Assembly: GCF_037975245.1 (NCBI RefSeq)
Contig: NC_092564.1
Span: 15,708,984-15,772,983 of the forward strand
Length of the DNA stretch: 64,000 bases
Direction: 5' to 3'
DNA from: Apostichopus japonicus
Lineage: Eukaryota; Echinodermata; Holothuroidea; Aspidochirotida; Stichopodidae
Shown here: one piece after another, positions 49,601 through 62,000 of the stretch
How positions within the stretch are numbered: position 1 is the first letter of the stretch
Layout: the number at the start of each line of letters is the position of its first letter
Program-made: the position numbers and the translations under genes
The notes under the pieces: model-generated
Seen by the model: only the letters and a program-made list of their open reading frames with translations
Database searches by the model: none
What the model was told of the DNA's origin: nothing

Positions 49601-50448
49601 AGGTTATCTTAAATAACTTATAAAAGAGCATGAAAATAATTTGACTTGTATTGGAATCTAATGACTTCCCCCAGAGCAACTAGTCTAGCCTTGTGCTCTA
49701 ATAAGAGAGCTATCAAATTCAAAAGTTGCGACAAGCGACTTCATTTTGTTCCGTTTTTGTTCTGCTGGGGATGCTAGTCAGCAGTCGTAAGAGGTCTCCC
49801 TGACCTCATGTCAGAGGATCACTCATGTCTTCAAATGATACAAACTAAGCAAGGGATTTCAATCGATTTGAAACAGTTAGATGTAATCATGAGCGGGAAA
49901 TATGAGTAGTACACTGACTAGGCAAAACATTTGGGAGCAAATTGCACGTAGAGAAAAATTGACCTATATCATCATTTCAAGCTCCAATCATATTGCTAAA
50001 TGGATTTGTGCATTGAGTTTGCACATGCCTAACCAAGGTTTGGCTTAACACACAGAAGTGATAAAATTGTTACCATTCAAAGTGATCAGTAATATGTGTA
50101 CATTTTTCACATTGTATAAGGCAGTTTCAGTAGTGTAAGATCTTATTTAAGTGGATAATGTGTCGTGCATAAAAGAAAATTTCAAAAGAGAAACTCTTCA
50201 CTGTACTCACTAGTCACTACAAGTTCATACTGGATTATCAATGCAAAATCTTTGAGGTTGCTGTCAGTTTTAATATATTCTAGTCTAAGAACAATACAAT
50301 TTTTTTTTAGCTAAATTTTCTGGTTCCTCTTTATACCTCTTTTATCTGTGATTCAGGAGATAGATTACAGTCAGGAGAAGGTGACCTGGTCACAGCTGTC
50401 CAAGCAAGCTCAGAAGCAGCCCAGCAGGATGATGAAGACTCAGATTGA
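46659..50448 (+). CDS. CCDC12: Coiled-coil domain-containing protein 12 (CCDC12), six exons
   Basis: Small nuclear protein of the cwf18 family, associated with the spliceosome. The 171 residues are encoded by 46659-46757, 47219-47286, 47809-47891, 48579-48675, 49437-49513 and 50357-50448, all in frame with GT-AG introns. Recognition rests on the basic coiled-coil start (EEAARKRKERLQALKRKQ), the NYIPEDESL segment, and the signature AAKPEPVVEEIDLNNLAPRKPDW. This is followed by the basic helix DLKRDVAKKLAKLDKRTQRA and an acidic tail ending DDEDSD. Length is close to the human protein (about 166). The start is the first ATG and begins the conserved helix. Sequence after the stop runs almost at once into an antisense LINE tail. 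Confidence 0.95.
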
Positions 50449-50462
50449 ACTTGATGGCGTCA

Positions 50463-50780
50463 GGTTAGTAATAACAATAATAATAATGGACATTTATAAT
50501 GCGCCAGTATACGTCAAAAAAAGACGCTCATGGCGCAGTGACACAAACAGTGCGACAGCAAAACAAAAAACAGTAATCATAGAACCAGACCAAAATGCAA
50601 GCAAAAATGGGCAAAAGTGAACGTTAATTAAACAGTTTTCATCAAATGAGTCTTGAGATAGCATTTAAAAGAAGCAAGAGATGGACTGTGCTTTACATGT
50701 TCTGGAAGGCTGTTCCACAGAGAAAGGGCAGTAGCAGCAAAAGCTCTTTTGCCCTGTGATCGATTTTGCCCCATGATCGA
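50463..50780 (-). mobile_element. LINE 3'-end fragment (CR1/L2/Jockey-like)
   Basis: On the minus strand it reads LWNSLPEHVKHSPSLASFK, then LKTHL and a stop. A 3' UTR with GCGCATTATAAATGTCC and a TTA-repeat tail follows. The architecture is the same as 16905-17175 but the subfamily is different. It inserted antisense about 15 bp after the CCDC12 stop codon. Confidence 0.85.
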
Positions 50781-52317
50781 TAGTGGGTATAATTTAAAAA
50801 AATATATAAATATACCGGCACTATGGTGAAGTGGATAAAGGTGGTGGCATTATATAGGCAATGAAACCTATCATCTCGGAGGTTGTGGGGGTCAATCCGT
50901 TGCCTGCTAAAGTCAGATGGGATTTTTATGCTGGAGAAATCCACAGTTTTGCCACTTAAATGGTCTTCCAAATTATTTTAAAAAAATTAAAAATGTAAAA
51001 CGAGCTACAACCCATAAATTTGATATTCACCAGATGTGAAGTGTAGGTTACAAGCCAATCCCCCTTCGCTCACATGCACATGTTGGCTACTTAGCGTTAG
51101 TACAGCCAATTCTCACATGTTCTGAAGACCCTGTTAAAGAAGTGATTTCTTTCCCCCTTCCCCTCCTGAACCTCCCATCAATGTGAAATCATTCCTTTGA
51201 CTTTCCTAGTGGCCCCCTACTCACTCTTAGTAGTTACACTGCTGGGGAAACACAACACTACATTACTGTTGCCCTCATCCGTTAAATCTGGTGTAATTTA
51301 ATTTTGTTGTATGGAGGCTCCAGAATTAATACAAGGAATATCATAGTATGATCCTGTATTAGTACACAGGATCATCTATATAGAGCTACCGATGCAAGCT
51401 ATAGTGACTTAAGCTGCAGCTTGGTGGGCTATCTTTTAAAAATCTTTTTTGCAGACAATTCATGTTTAATATTTACAAAAGGATCTTAGAATTTTGCAAG
51501 TTTAGCAAACTAGTTATCAAATTTCCTCTGTAGTTAATTGATGAGAATAATCTTTGAAAGAATGAGACACAAACATACTTTATTCTGGTATATATATTTA
51601 TATAAACATATATTACAATAAAATAAAACAGCAAGAATATGGCATTGTTTTTAATACATTCTGTAAACTAATTTAGTTTGCTTATAAAAGTACTTATCAC
51701 ACCTCATTTCTGATTTTGCAAATAAATGCAACATCACAATAAATCTCTAGCTGCAATAATTACGTTTGATTCCACATCTTCAGTGTTCCATAGTTATATG
51801 TCGCATTTAAACTGATGCATTTCAATGAAATACTGAATAACAAATTACTTCTAACTGGGTTCCTTTGTAGAAGCAGGTGCCTAACCATTCCATTTGTGGA
51901 AACACATTCCTTTTTTCTGTATTAAAAGTGACCTGAATTTACAGGTTGGAAACTGATAACAGGATCAGCTGCCGTAAGTGAAGGTTTCCAGCCCCCCCCC
52001 CCCCCATCCACGATTCCACTCTTCTATGCTTCTAATATGCTGCAAGATGTCATGTATGACACTTAAATACATCCCTCTGTAATGAACTACAGTATATATA
52101 TAGACATGTGTCTGTTAGTAGAATCTCAGCAACTGCTTCGTTGGTTTGAAGGAAATATGGGAAAGATCGGGAACAGAATTCTGGATTATCGTAAATTCCT
52201 TCCTTCACAAAACAAAATTCTGTATCTTACGACACACCCTGGCATCTGATATCAAATGTCCAATAACGTGAAGCATGTAATCATGAATGCAATGTGCCCA
52301 TACTTCATAGAGTCTGC
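50781..52317. other. Intergenic between CCDC12 and CNBD2-like gene
   Basis: No gene recognised. It holds a short AT tract near 51588 and a poly-C tract near 51991. Confidence 0.5.
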
Positions 52318-52607
52318 CTATTTCTTCTTAACAGACGTCGCTGGCCTTCGGACAGCCGTGGGACGATACTGTCCTGAGACGCCACCGTAGTGGACAGACT
52401 GTGGCCTGTTGGAGATACTGCAGGACCATAAAGGACGGCAGGAGCTCACTTGACCCGGAGATGTTTGAATGACGGGGAGGGTGGACGGCGGCCTGCTAAT
52501 TCTCCGAGTCTGAAGCGTCGATGTCTTAGGCCTTGAAAAGGCAGAGACAGATCGGGAGGAATCCCCAAACGTTGACCTGTTTGAATATGGCTGGGTGGTA
52601 AATGTTG
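52318..52607 (-). CDS. Candidate terminal exon, unassigned
   Basis: After a good minus-strand acceptor (CCCATTTTCCAG) an open frame of 96 codons (entered in phase 1) runs to a TAG. The peptide is rich in Ser, Thr, Arg and Pro and ends in a basic SVKKK. The block is GC-richer than its surroundings. It contains no ATG, so it would have to be spliced from upstream. It may be an alternative last exon of the CNBD2-like gene, but I found no phase-1 donor in the neighbouring exon. It could be chance. Confidence 0.35.
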
Positions 52608-52911
52608 CTGGAAAATGGGAGAGGAAGTGAGATAAGAAGAAAAAAAAATTCCAGATGATTCGTTTACTAAATTCTGAATTTAAATTGTCTTTATTCCAAA
52701 TTTAAAGAAATAAGGGATTTTTTTTTTTTTAAAGGTTTCTTGTTATATGAAACAAATTATGAAATGAGAATATTTTTTAGGAGGAGGGGGGGGGGGTAAG
52801 GTTACAGGAATTTGTTATAGAAGTTGTAAATATTTTGTGTTACCTTAAGTTTAACTTTGATTTAAAAAATTCTTTCAACGCTTCCCCAAGTTATATTAGG
52901 CAGATTGTTGG

Positions 52912-52917
52912 TTTATT
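52912..52917 (-). promoter_or_regulatory. Polyadenylation signal of the CNBD2-like gene
   Basis: Minus-strand AATAAA lies about 90 bases past the stop codon at 53004, supporting 53004-53447 as a terminal exon. Confidence 0.5.
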
Positions 52918-53003
52918 CCTCCCCCACTACCCCCTACCCATTCTCCCGCATTCCTACCCTCTCCTCATCTGCCCCATCTGTGGGCTATTGTCGTCACAAC
53001 CTG

Positions 53004-56000
53004 TTACCAACCTGTGTGGCGATTTTGGCTCGGAATTTTGTTATCGATGAAGTGAGTAGCAGCATAATGTATTTTAGGTGTAGGATTAGATTTCCCCGCT
53101 GTAATTTGAGACTTCTGTCTCCGGTAGGCCTTAGCGCTCTTCGTAGCTAGCGACGAGCCGGGTCCCGATCGTAGGTCTCTCACGAAGGTATTCGTTGTGA
53201 TCGTCTGGGAGTAGTTCTCCAAAACATCTTGCACTATGCCATTCTTGAAGGAACTCCATTTGAATTCTTCCCTGAAGTTACTCCAGAGGAATTGATTGTC
53301 CGGGTAACTGGCCGTCATTCCATGGATCTTTTCCAGAGTCTGTTCGTCGGCATACTCTCTAAACTTTGAGAGGGATACCCTGACGATCTCACAGCCGAGG
53401 CTTAGTAGTGACAGTTTGGGCATTGTGCCCTTGACACCTTCAATTCCCTGCGTAAAAAACAGTATTTATATGTATTAAATGTTGTAAAGAGTTAGCATAT
53501 CTGCCTCTCTCAGTCATGGTCTCACAGTGAGACTCACCGTGGAATCTCCAAATCTCACATGCGAAATGTTTACACCGTTAAAACAATGTAAAGCAGATCT
53601 ACATAGAAGTGTAGATATTTTTTCGAACATTTGTCAAATCTCCAAGGGGTACCAAACACCAGGGGTTTTAGGGGCAAAATCTCAAGGTTTACACCTTTTT
53701 GGGGGTATGGGGTGGGGGGGGGGTTGGATGGTCTGGGTTATAGCTGTTCAGATGGTTTGTATTGTGAAAGACTTATGTTTTAAAAACTCGAAGGTACCTT
53801 GCTGAAGGTTCATTTTCAATTATCGATGACATCATTGGGTTTAATCTCCACTACGTATGTTCGCCATGTATGTTTTGTCTTTTGTAATATATGTATGAAA
53901 CAACAGAAATAGTGAAGGAAAATTTGTGAATGTGTTACATTTATTTCTTTGGTCATGTTTGCTTGGTCCGTTTGGACACTGGAAAGATTGAAAATCATTA
54001 GCAAATTGAAACTTGATGTTGGTAATTAATAGAAATGCAAAATTGGAAGTTTGATTAGGTCTGATATCAGCATATTGATAGATGGGTCCCTAAGCCCACA
54101 GAGTGACTAAGAGAGGCCTCAGTCCACTATAGCCATCGGCTGTTTTACAAGTGGCTATTGTGCCTTCTGCAAGATTTTAACTTTAGTAGGCTACATTACC
54201 TATAGCATCAAGTTTGATGAGTGAGTCTAATTGTTGTATGCAATAACGAAATGGGTCGGATTCGATACTCACAAAGCACTGGCCTGGTCCAAGACTGTCT
54301 ACCCTGATGTACACCCCTGCATCAACCTCTGGGCCTTTCATCGTTCCCATTCCAAGGGTCATATGGTTTGGTAGTTTAAGTTCCATTTCACCAGTAGAGC
54401 CTCTTCTGCAATGAAAAAAATTAAGTGGGAGAAATATGAAATGTTTTCACTTCTTAGTGACATTCTTTGGAAAATAACTGGCAATGTGATCCCTCTTGTG
54501 TGTCTTGAACCAGCACTGCCTCATGTGACACTTTCTTCTCAAAATGTGGGCACCATCATATCACAATATGTCTCAAATGTATTTTAAAATTGGACACCTT
54601 TTCGTGATCTATGTAATGTCGCATATTATCTCCCCAAATTGATTGATTTGATTTGAAGGGCTACATTACAAATCATCTGTGTCAGAAATTCCCTACAAAA
54701 TGAATTCCTGTGCGCTTTCTTCATTGCAATGTCCAGTAGGCTCTTCGACTATATTTCGATAAAAACAACAGCACTTTTTGGATATCTCAAATTTTGTAAG
54801 GATAACTTTAATGGCCATCCAGGGTCACAGGCGAGGTTTTAGTACCATTTGAAGGTGAAGTCTTATCAAATTTTAGGCCTGAAAAAGCCGTATAAGTTAT
54901 GGTTACGTGAGGATCAGGGGATCTTACTATTTATATAGAAGGGATAAAATCGTTACTATTAATCCCGGCATGCATTGCCTCGGTAGGCAAATGCTGATTT
55001 ATATGAGGTGACTTTTCAAAATTGTAACGAAAATCCTTGTTTTTATTCGAAAATACGTGTAAGAGGTATAGTAGGCAAAAGTTTACGTTTGTATGAGTCG
55101 ATATACCCCCTATCTAAAGATAACGGCGTTTGTCGGGATGCCTTTAATGGCCATCCAGGGTCCCAGGGGAGGATTTTGCAACTATTAAAAGGAGAGTTCT
55201 ATCAGTTTAGGCCTGAAAAAGCCTTATAAATTATGCTAAAATTTCGTTTTCAGGCCTAACATTTGACAGAACCCACTTTCAAATGGATGAAATCGTTACT
55301 ATTCATTTCGGCATACTTTTGCCTCCGTAAGCCAATGCTGATGTCTATGAGGTGCCTTAAAAATTGTAACACTAAAATCCTTGTTTTTATTAAAAATACG
55401 GGTAAGAGGTAAGCAAAACTTTACGTTTGTTTATGTCGATATGCCCCCTATCTAAATATAACGGCGTTTTGCCAATATTTATTGGCTCGAAATTAATCGT
55501 CCCGAGAAATATATATTTCTGACAAAGCAGCCTAGAGAAAATCGAAACATTTCAAACACGATCATTGTTTAGCCCAAATTCCTCAGTTTATAGAGTTTCA
55601 CGAAATATTTCGATGGTAATCATATAATAGATAATTTACGATCGTTTTAGAGGCTAAAAGTGAAAATAATCGGTTTTTCAAATTTCCGGAGAAAATGGAA
55701 ACTTGGTTAAAACAGGGAGTTGTTCCATAACAACTCCCTGGTTAAAACCGGAAAACATTTATGAATAACAAAGGTTTGATTTGACTGCTTTGAAATCACG
55801 TATCACTGGCAAGATGCGTCGAGCGCCCTCTTTTTATCCGTTTGATAAAACGCCCAGTGACAGCTTTGAACAAAATCTGTGAATGTTTTTCAAACTGCCA
55901 GGCAGTTCTTAAATTTTGGTCAGGATGCTCCGAATAGCATCTCCGAGCTCGTAAAAATATATCTGTCATTAACATATGTTTTCAGGCCTAAACTTTGATA

Positions 56001-59000
56001 GCAAAATTTAAAAATTCCCTCAAAATAGGGTTGCTTATAGAGTTAGTCGTTTAGCTTTTTCACAATACCAGCCCCTCCCGACTCAAATTTGTCTCTCCTG
56101 ACTGTAAAGGTTTTGCTCTCTCTTCGTATAACTAACTTTGATTGTTTCTGCGCCTTACCTTTTCTGCTTTGAATATGCATCATTTAACTGCTGACGTAAT
56201 TCAGGTGGGTTTTCGTCGACGTCACCCGATTCTTGTCTGTGGATGGACATTTCTCTGTGGATGCCCGCACTTTTACAGCGGTTCTCTGCCCGGGTTCTTG
56301 TTTCCATATCTTCCTTAGAAGTACGTCGGCTTATTTGTCCTAGTGGCAGGTTTAATAAGAAGAGAAAAAATCAAAGGTGGAGCGCGCGCTTTGATTATTT
56401 GAAGAAATTTGCTTCCACGTTTAAATATCAGTTAACATTGTAAACATGCTCAAACCTGACTGAACATAGGTTTCGGCATCTACTCTGGATATTTTCCACT
56501 TTGTAAGTCTACGGTTCATGGTAACAATTAAAGCGCATTGCGGTATATACCCCCCACCCCCCCCCCACGTCGAGTGTCTTCGTGTTGGGTATAAATAGTT
56601 TTCTGCCATTAATCTATAACTAGAGCACCAATGGTGCAGAAGCTCATACCTTTTCGAGCTTAAAAATGTAGGGCCCACAAAACCAATTTTGGGCCCGTGA
56701 GGGATACCCCCCCCCCCTCCATTAGCAGAATCCTGGCCACACCACTGGCTATAATTCCTATTTTCCCCTTTAAATCCTATTTTACCCACTCTCTCAAACA
56801 ATACCACTGACCTACCCTATTAAACTTTCTCCCCTCTACCTTAGCAGACATAACAAGCACTCCCTACAAGGCATAACTTCACAAGCTGCCTACATACCTC
56901 AGGCTCAAAGACTTCTAAGAATCGGCAAGTGCTGATTGGCTATAGGGCTCTCATGCTTACAGTTCAACAGTTAATAACAACTCCCAGTCCTGCTTTAATT
57001 CCACTAACAGCCTCTGCAGAGCTTAACCACAAATGTAAACAAACACTGCAGACACTGGGAGACAAATTAAAGGAGCTTTGGCAAAAAGTGAAGGCTCAGA
57101 TTTTTTTAAACAATGGGGATTAATTGTAATTAATTAACTTTTGACCAAAATTTTTTAGGCATCACCTTATTCATACACAATCCAACAATCATCAGTTCAA
57201 CTTTGAATATGATCCATCAAAATCTTGAGGAGATTGAGATATTTGAAAATATTACAAAGAATGACCCCCGATGACCCCCTAAATGACCTTTGACCTCAAT
57301 TTTCCGAACACCCCTCGTAACTCTCATCCCGAGGAACATTGTGACCAAGTTTCATTATAATTGGCCATACACTGTACGAACAGGAGCAATTTGAAAATAT
57401 AGGGCCGCGGCCCGGGCCACAAAAGACCCCTAGTTGATCTTTGATCTCAAATTCATGAACACCCTGAAGGTAAAACTACCATAGTACTATCGTGACAAAC
57501 TCTCAACATTGTACCATGGAATCTGTAGGAGAAGAAGCATTTTGCGTATTTCCACAAAATGGCCCATTACGGCCCACAGGTGACCTTTGACCCCAAATTT
57601 TGGATCATCTCTGATGGACCTATACCTAATGGTCCTTGTGTCCAAGTTTCATGAAATTCCATCAAACGCTGTGCGAGTGGGAGCGGTTTTACCAATTGTT
57701 GACGGATAGAGTGATAGAGTGATAGAGTGATAGAATGATAGAGTGATAGAGTGATAGAGTGATAGACGCCGCACTGTAACAATAGCTCACACCAGCATGC
57801 TGGTATGAGCTAAAAACCCTGGTTTTGAGAGTATTTTGCAAGAAAGAGGTATAATTGCCGAAGGTGTGTTTCCATACCGCCGGAGCACGGGCACATGAAG
57901 TCAATGACACAGAAATTCCACAAAATCCCCCTTTAGGAATAATTCTTCCATGAAACGTTCGGTTCAACAATGTGGCCTCAACATAGGCATATACAGACGA
58001 TGTTGCGAGATAATGAAAATTCGATTAAATAGATATCACTGAATTCAAATAAAAAAATAAAAACACAAGTTCACCTGTCGTTTTAGGTCTTTCTGGGAGA
58101 GTGGCAGGTACCAGCCAAGGGTAGGGACTCTGTTGGCCCTCTGGTAGAAGACTGAGAGGGTAATCTCCTATCAGGAGATTAGACCGGCTTCGGACCCTCG
58201 TGACAGGATTCCGCTTGGGCTCCTCTTCCTCCTTGACCTGTGCTGAATGCAACTTAGCTAGATCCACCAGTCTGAGCACGTCACATCGACCCTTGATCAG
58301 GAAAGAATGAAAAAAAGAATCTTAGATTTCACCTTCCCGTTGATTTCAATTCCATGGTTATAATTACTATAGAAGAAGTAAGTTAACTTGCACTCTCTAT
58401 ATTTATTATTCTACCTCCCAATCACACTACACTACGGAATTACATGGGATTGCACATTAGAATAGTTTCAGTGTACAACAATGTTGCCATTTTGACGTTA
58501 CGAACGCCGAAAATGACAAATTTCATTGGGCGGAGAGAAATGAAACGTCCGGCCAAACAGCATTTTGGCCTTTTTTTGTGCTTTCATTGCGTTATTTTTG
58601 GAATAGCCAAGAAATTTATGAGAGACAGTATATTTAAAAAGAAGTCAATTTCCCAAAGGTTATTGATTTCAACCATTTCATGTTCTTCATTCCGACCAAA
58701 GGCCTATACGCGTCAGTAAAAAAATTGGATGTTTTCTTTCTCTCCCCGTTCATCTTAAGTGACCCCAATTGCAAAGAGTTACGAACCCATATACAAGGTC
58801 ATTTGTAATAAATAACAGTAATTTCGTATTTGGCGTTTCTTCACCCGCTTTGTCCGCTAATTTGGAAGGTTGGTTCACAGAAAACCTGGCAACCCTGGTA
58901 CTCTTTAAGAAAAGTCACCCATGATAGAACCTGGGTACGAAAAACCAAACAACGAACCGACTGATCCGCTCTCGTATCCCTTGCATCGAGACCAACTTTG

Positions 59001-62000
59001 TGATCACGACTTTGTGATTTACGATTCCCCTAGAAGGGGAACATATAGCTTACACATGACCTTAGCCAAAAGGCCGAGAAGCAACCCTGGGTGTACAATT
59101 TGATCCCGAGAGGAGACTGAGTCGTGTTTGGCGTCTTTCAATCACTCTCTCTCTCTTTCTCGTTCAGGGCTGCATTCAGGCAGCTGCATGGCCGCGTTTT
59201 TGGTCCGTTTGATCCAGCAAATGCGCTGACGAGCATCAAACGGACCAGTTGACTGGTCCGTTTGATGCTTTGCATTTGCGCAATAGGTCCTTTTGGTGAT
59301 ATTGGTTAGCGTGATGATGGGGTGGAGCTATTTGTTCAATGGGAAACATTATGCTGATGTATATTCATGTGCATGCTTCATTATATTTTTACATTATCAG
59401 CTAGTTTTCAACCAAGTTTTGATTGCGGTTCCCATTATGACTGCTTTAAAAATGAGGAATTCGACATTCCAAAGGCTATTGTAAACGTGTAACATCGAAC
59501 TAATTTAAAATACTCGGCAGCCACGAGGAGAGATTGGAAGAGCTTCGGAGTACGTTGCAGTATATTTGAATATAAATGAAATGTAGGTGATAATAATTGT
59601 GAATTATCGGTGCTTGGGCCCTATAGACAATATTTGTAATAGAGACTAAGAATTCCTTGGTTAATTTCGTTACCAAGCACAACAAGTTTACAATAGCTTA
59701 TATTTTTAATTAGGTCTTTACGCGAGGTTGTGATAATAAATACTTTTCGACTCTTGTGTGCGGTTTGAAAAGGAGGAGGGGAGGGGGGGGGGCGGGGGTG
59801 TACACCGCATCCCCTCGTTGTACACGCCTATGAACCAACCTTAGTAATGAAAAGTAACCATTCATTCTCCCTTGAATCTTTGACGATCACTGAATCGTAG
59901 TGGTACTCTTCAAGGCGACCCATGTCACTTATCTCTTCAAGCTTGTCATTTGGCCATGTCGAAAAAATATCAAGATCTCTGGAGAGAAATATTAGGATAA
60001 CGATGATATTAAAAATCAAGGACGTTGGAGAGTTGAAGAAAATGACTAAAGGTTCAAAATTGATTTATTGCTATAAAATATATATACGTTCATATTTTAA
60101 GAGTTCGAAGTAGGTTCAAAAGATGAAGGTTAAAATTATCAAGTTTCTATATATTAAAAAAATCAAAACAATTTTGTGCAAAACTATATAGTTTCAGACT
60201 ATGTACTTGTTACACATTGGTACATATATTGGGTTGATGGCTACATATTTTTAATGTATATACGATGTCACAAGATTCAAGACTGGTAGGGTGGGGGGGG
60301 GGGCGCTCTCATGAGTCGGTTGACTGTTAAACTTGGTGGGGAAATACCGGCATTTAAATCATTGCTGTTATAATTATTGGGGACTTTCGCTCCATTCCCC
60401 GATATCTGTCGCCCGATGTATATATGTTATCTAACCTGAAGAATTTCAGTCTATACTGAAACTCCTGTTGGATGTGATGATGGATTCCTCCCCCTCCCCC
60501 CCCTCCCCCCCTCCCCCGATGTCTGTCGCCCGGTGAATATATATGTTGTCTAACCTGAAGAATTTCAGTCTATACTGAAACTCCTGTTGGATGTGAAAAT
60601 GGAGACCGTTGTCAAAGAACTCATCCTTGTCGACGATCAGTAGCTCGGTATCTTCCAGACACATGATGGTGGCCATCCGGGGCACGTCCTTGAGAAGAGC
60701 GATCTCCTAAAAGTAAAAGGAAGATGAAAATAGAACGATTAATTTTATGCATGTATGTATTTTAGATCCTCCTGCAAGCAGGAACTCGCGAAGAAGCCAT
60801 CATTGGCTTATCAAAGCCGCAAGCTGACCGAAGTCAGTCTCTTACATTCGTATTTAACGTCCATGATTATGAATTATCAATTGTCAACAACTCTGTAACT
60901 GGTCGACATACATTAATCTTGGAGTGACTCGAACTGGGGACCTAATGATTGGAAGGCACCGGCGTTAACCGGTGATCTACTAGAACACTCTTAGAAGATT
61001 CGTGAAAATGTTAAATGATTTAATTGTTTGAATAGTTTTCGTTTGCTGAAAATTTACTGAATTATTGGATAGGTCAAAAAGATATTACACAGCATGCCAA
61101 TTTCGTTTACTTTCTATTGCGCCATGATTTTCTTTAATAAGGTAAGTTTATCAATGTAATTCTCTTGGTGTAAAGGAACGATAAGTCCCACAAAATGAAC
61201 GTAACTGGATTTGTGTGTGTGGGCGGGGGGGGGGGGGGTAGCTGGATATGTATGGGATGAATAGGGAGGGGGAGGATGGGGATGTAGATATTTTATGAGA
61301 GAGGAAATGTATCTGATCATATATAAAACACTAAAACTTACACCAAAGCAAACACCTTTCCTCAACACGGTGACTTCTTTCTTGGTAAAGACACTCTCCT
61401 CATCTTCGTCCAGAGTGACGCAGACAGCTCCAGAGAAGATGAAATAGAATGAGAATCCTGGATGGCCTTTACGAATCACGACTCTCCTCCGACCGTATCT
61501 ATGCAAAACATACATACAAAGAAATATCCAAGGTAAAATACAGGACAGAACAATGCATGAGTAAATCAATCGAAAAGTTATGTAACACGCATTTATCAGT
61601 GTGACTCATTGTGTATGGTTTACTCTGGTGTTATAATATCACTGTTAGTATATATCTACCGGGATAGAACTCTCTACACTTATGTAACACGTATTTACCA
61701 GGATAACTCATTGTGTATGTTTTACTCTGGTGTTATAATATCACTGTTAGTATCTTCCAAAGTTCTATACTTCTACTGCCGGATAGAACTCTCAACACTT
61801 ATGTAACACGTATTTACCAGTGTGACACATTGTGTATGTTTTACTCTAGTGTATATATAATATCACTGTTACTCTCCACACTTACTTTTGATATCTGACG
61901 ACTTTGGCGATGAGATTTTGCATCTTTTTGCTGTATTTACGGAAACTGTGCAATCCTCGCATCAGATTACACATAATACGGATATCTTCTTGTGTTCTCT

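Noticed and set aside
58899-59083. Functional U2 snRNA gene
   Set aside because: Only the first ~30 bases match U2; the branch-site pairing region is altered and the insert has a target duplication.
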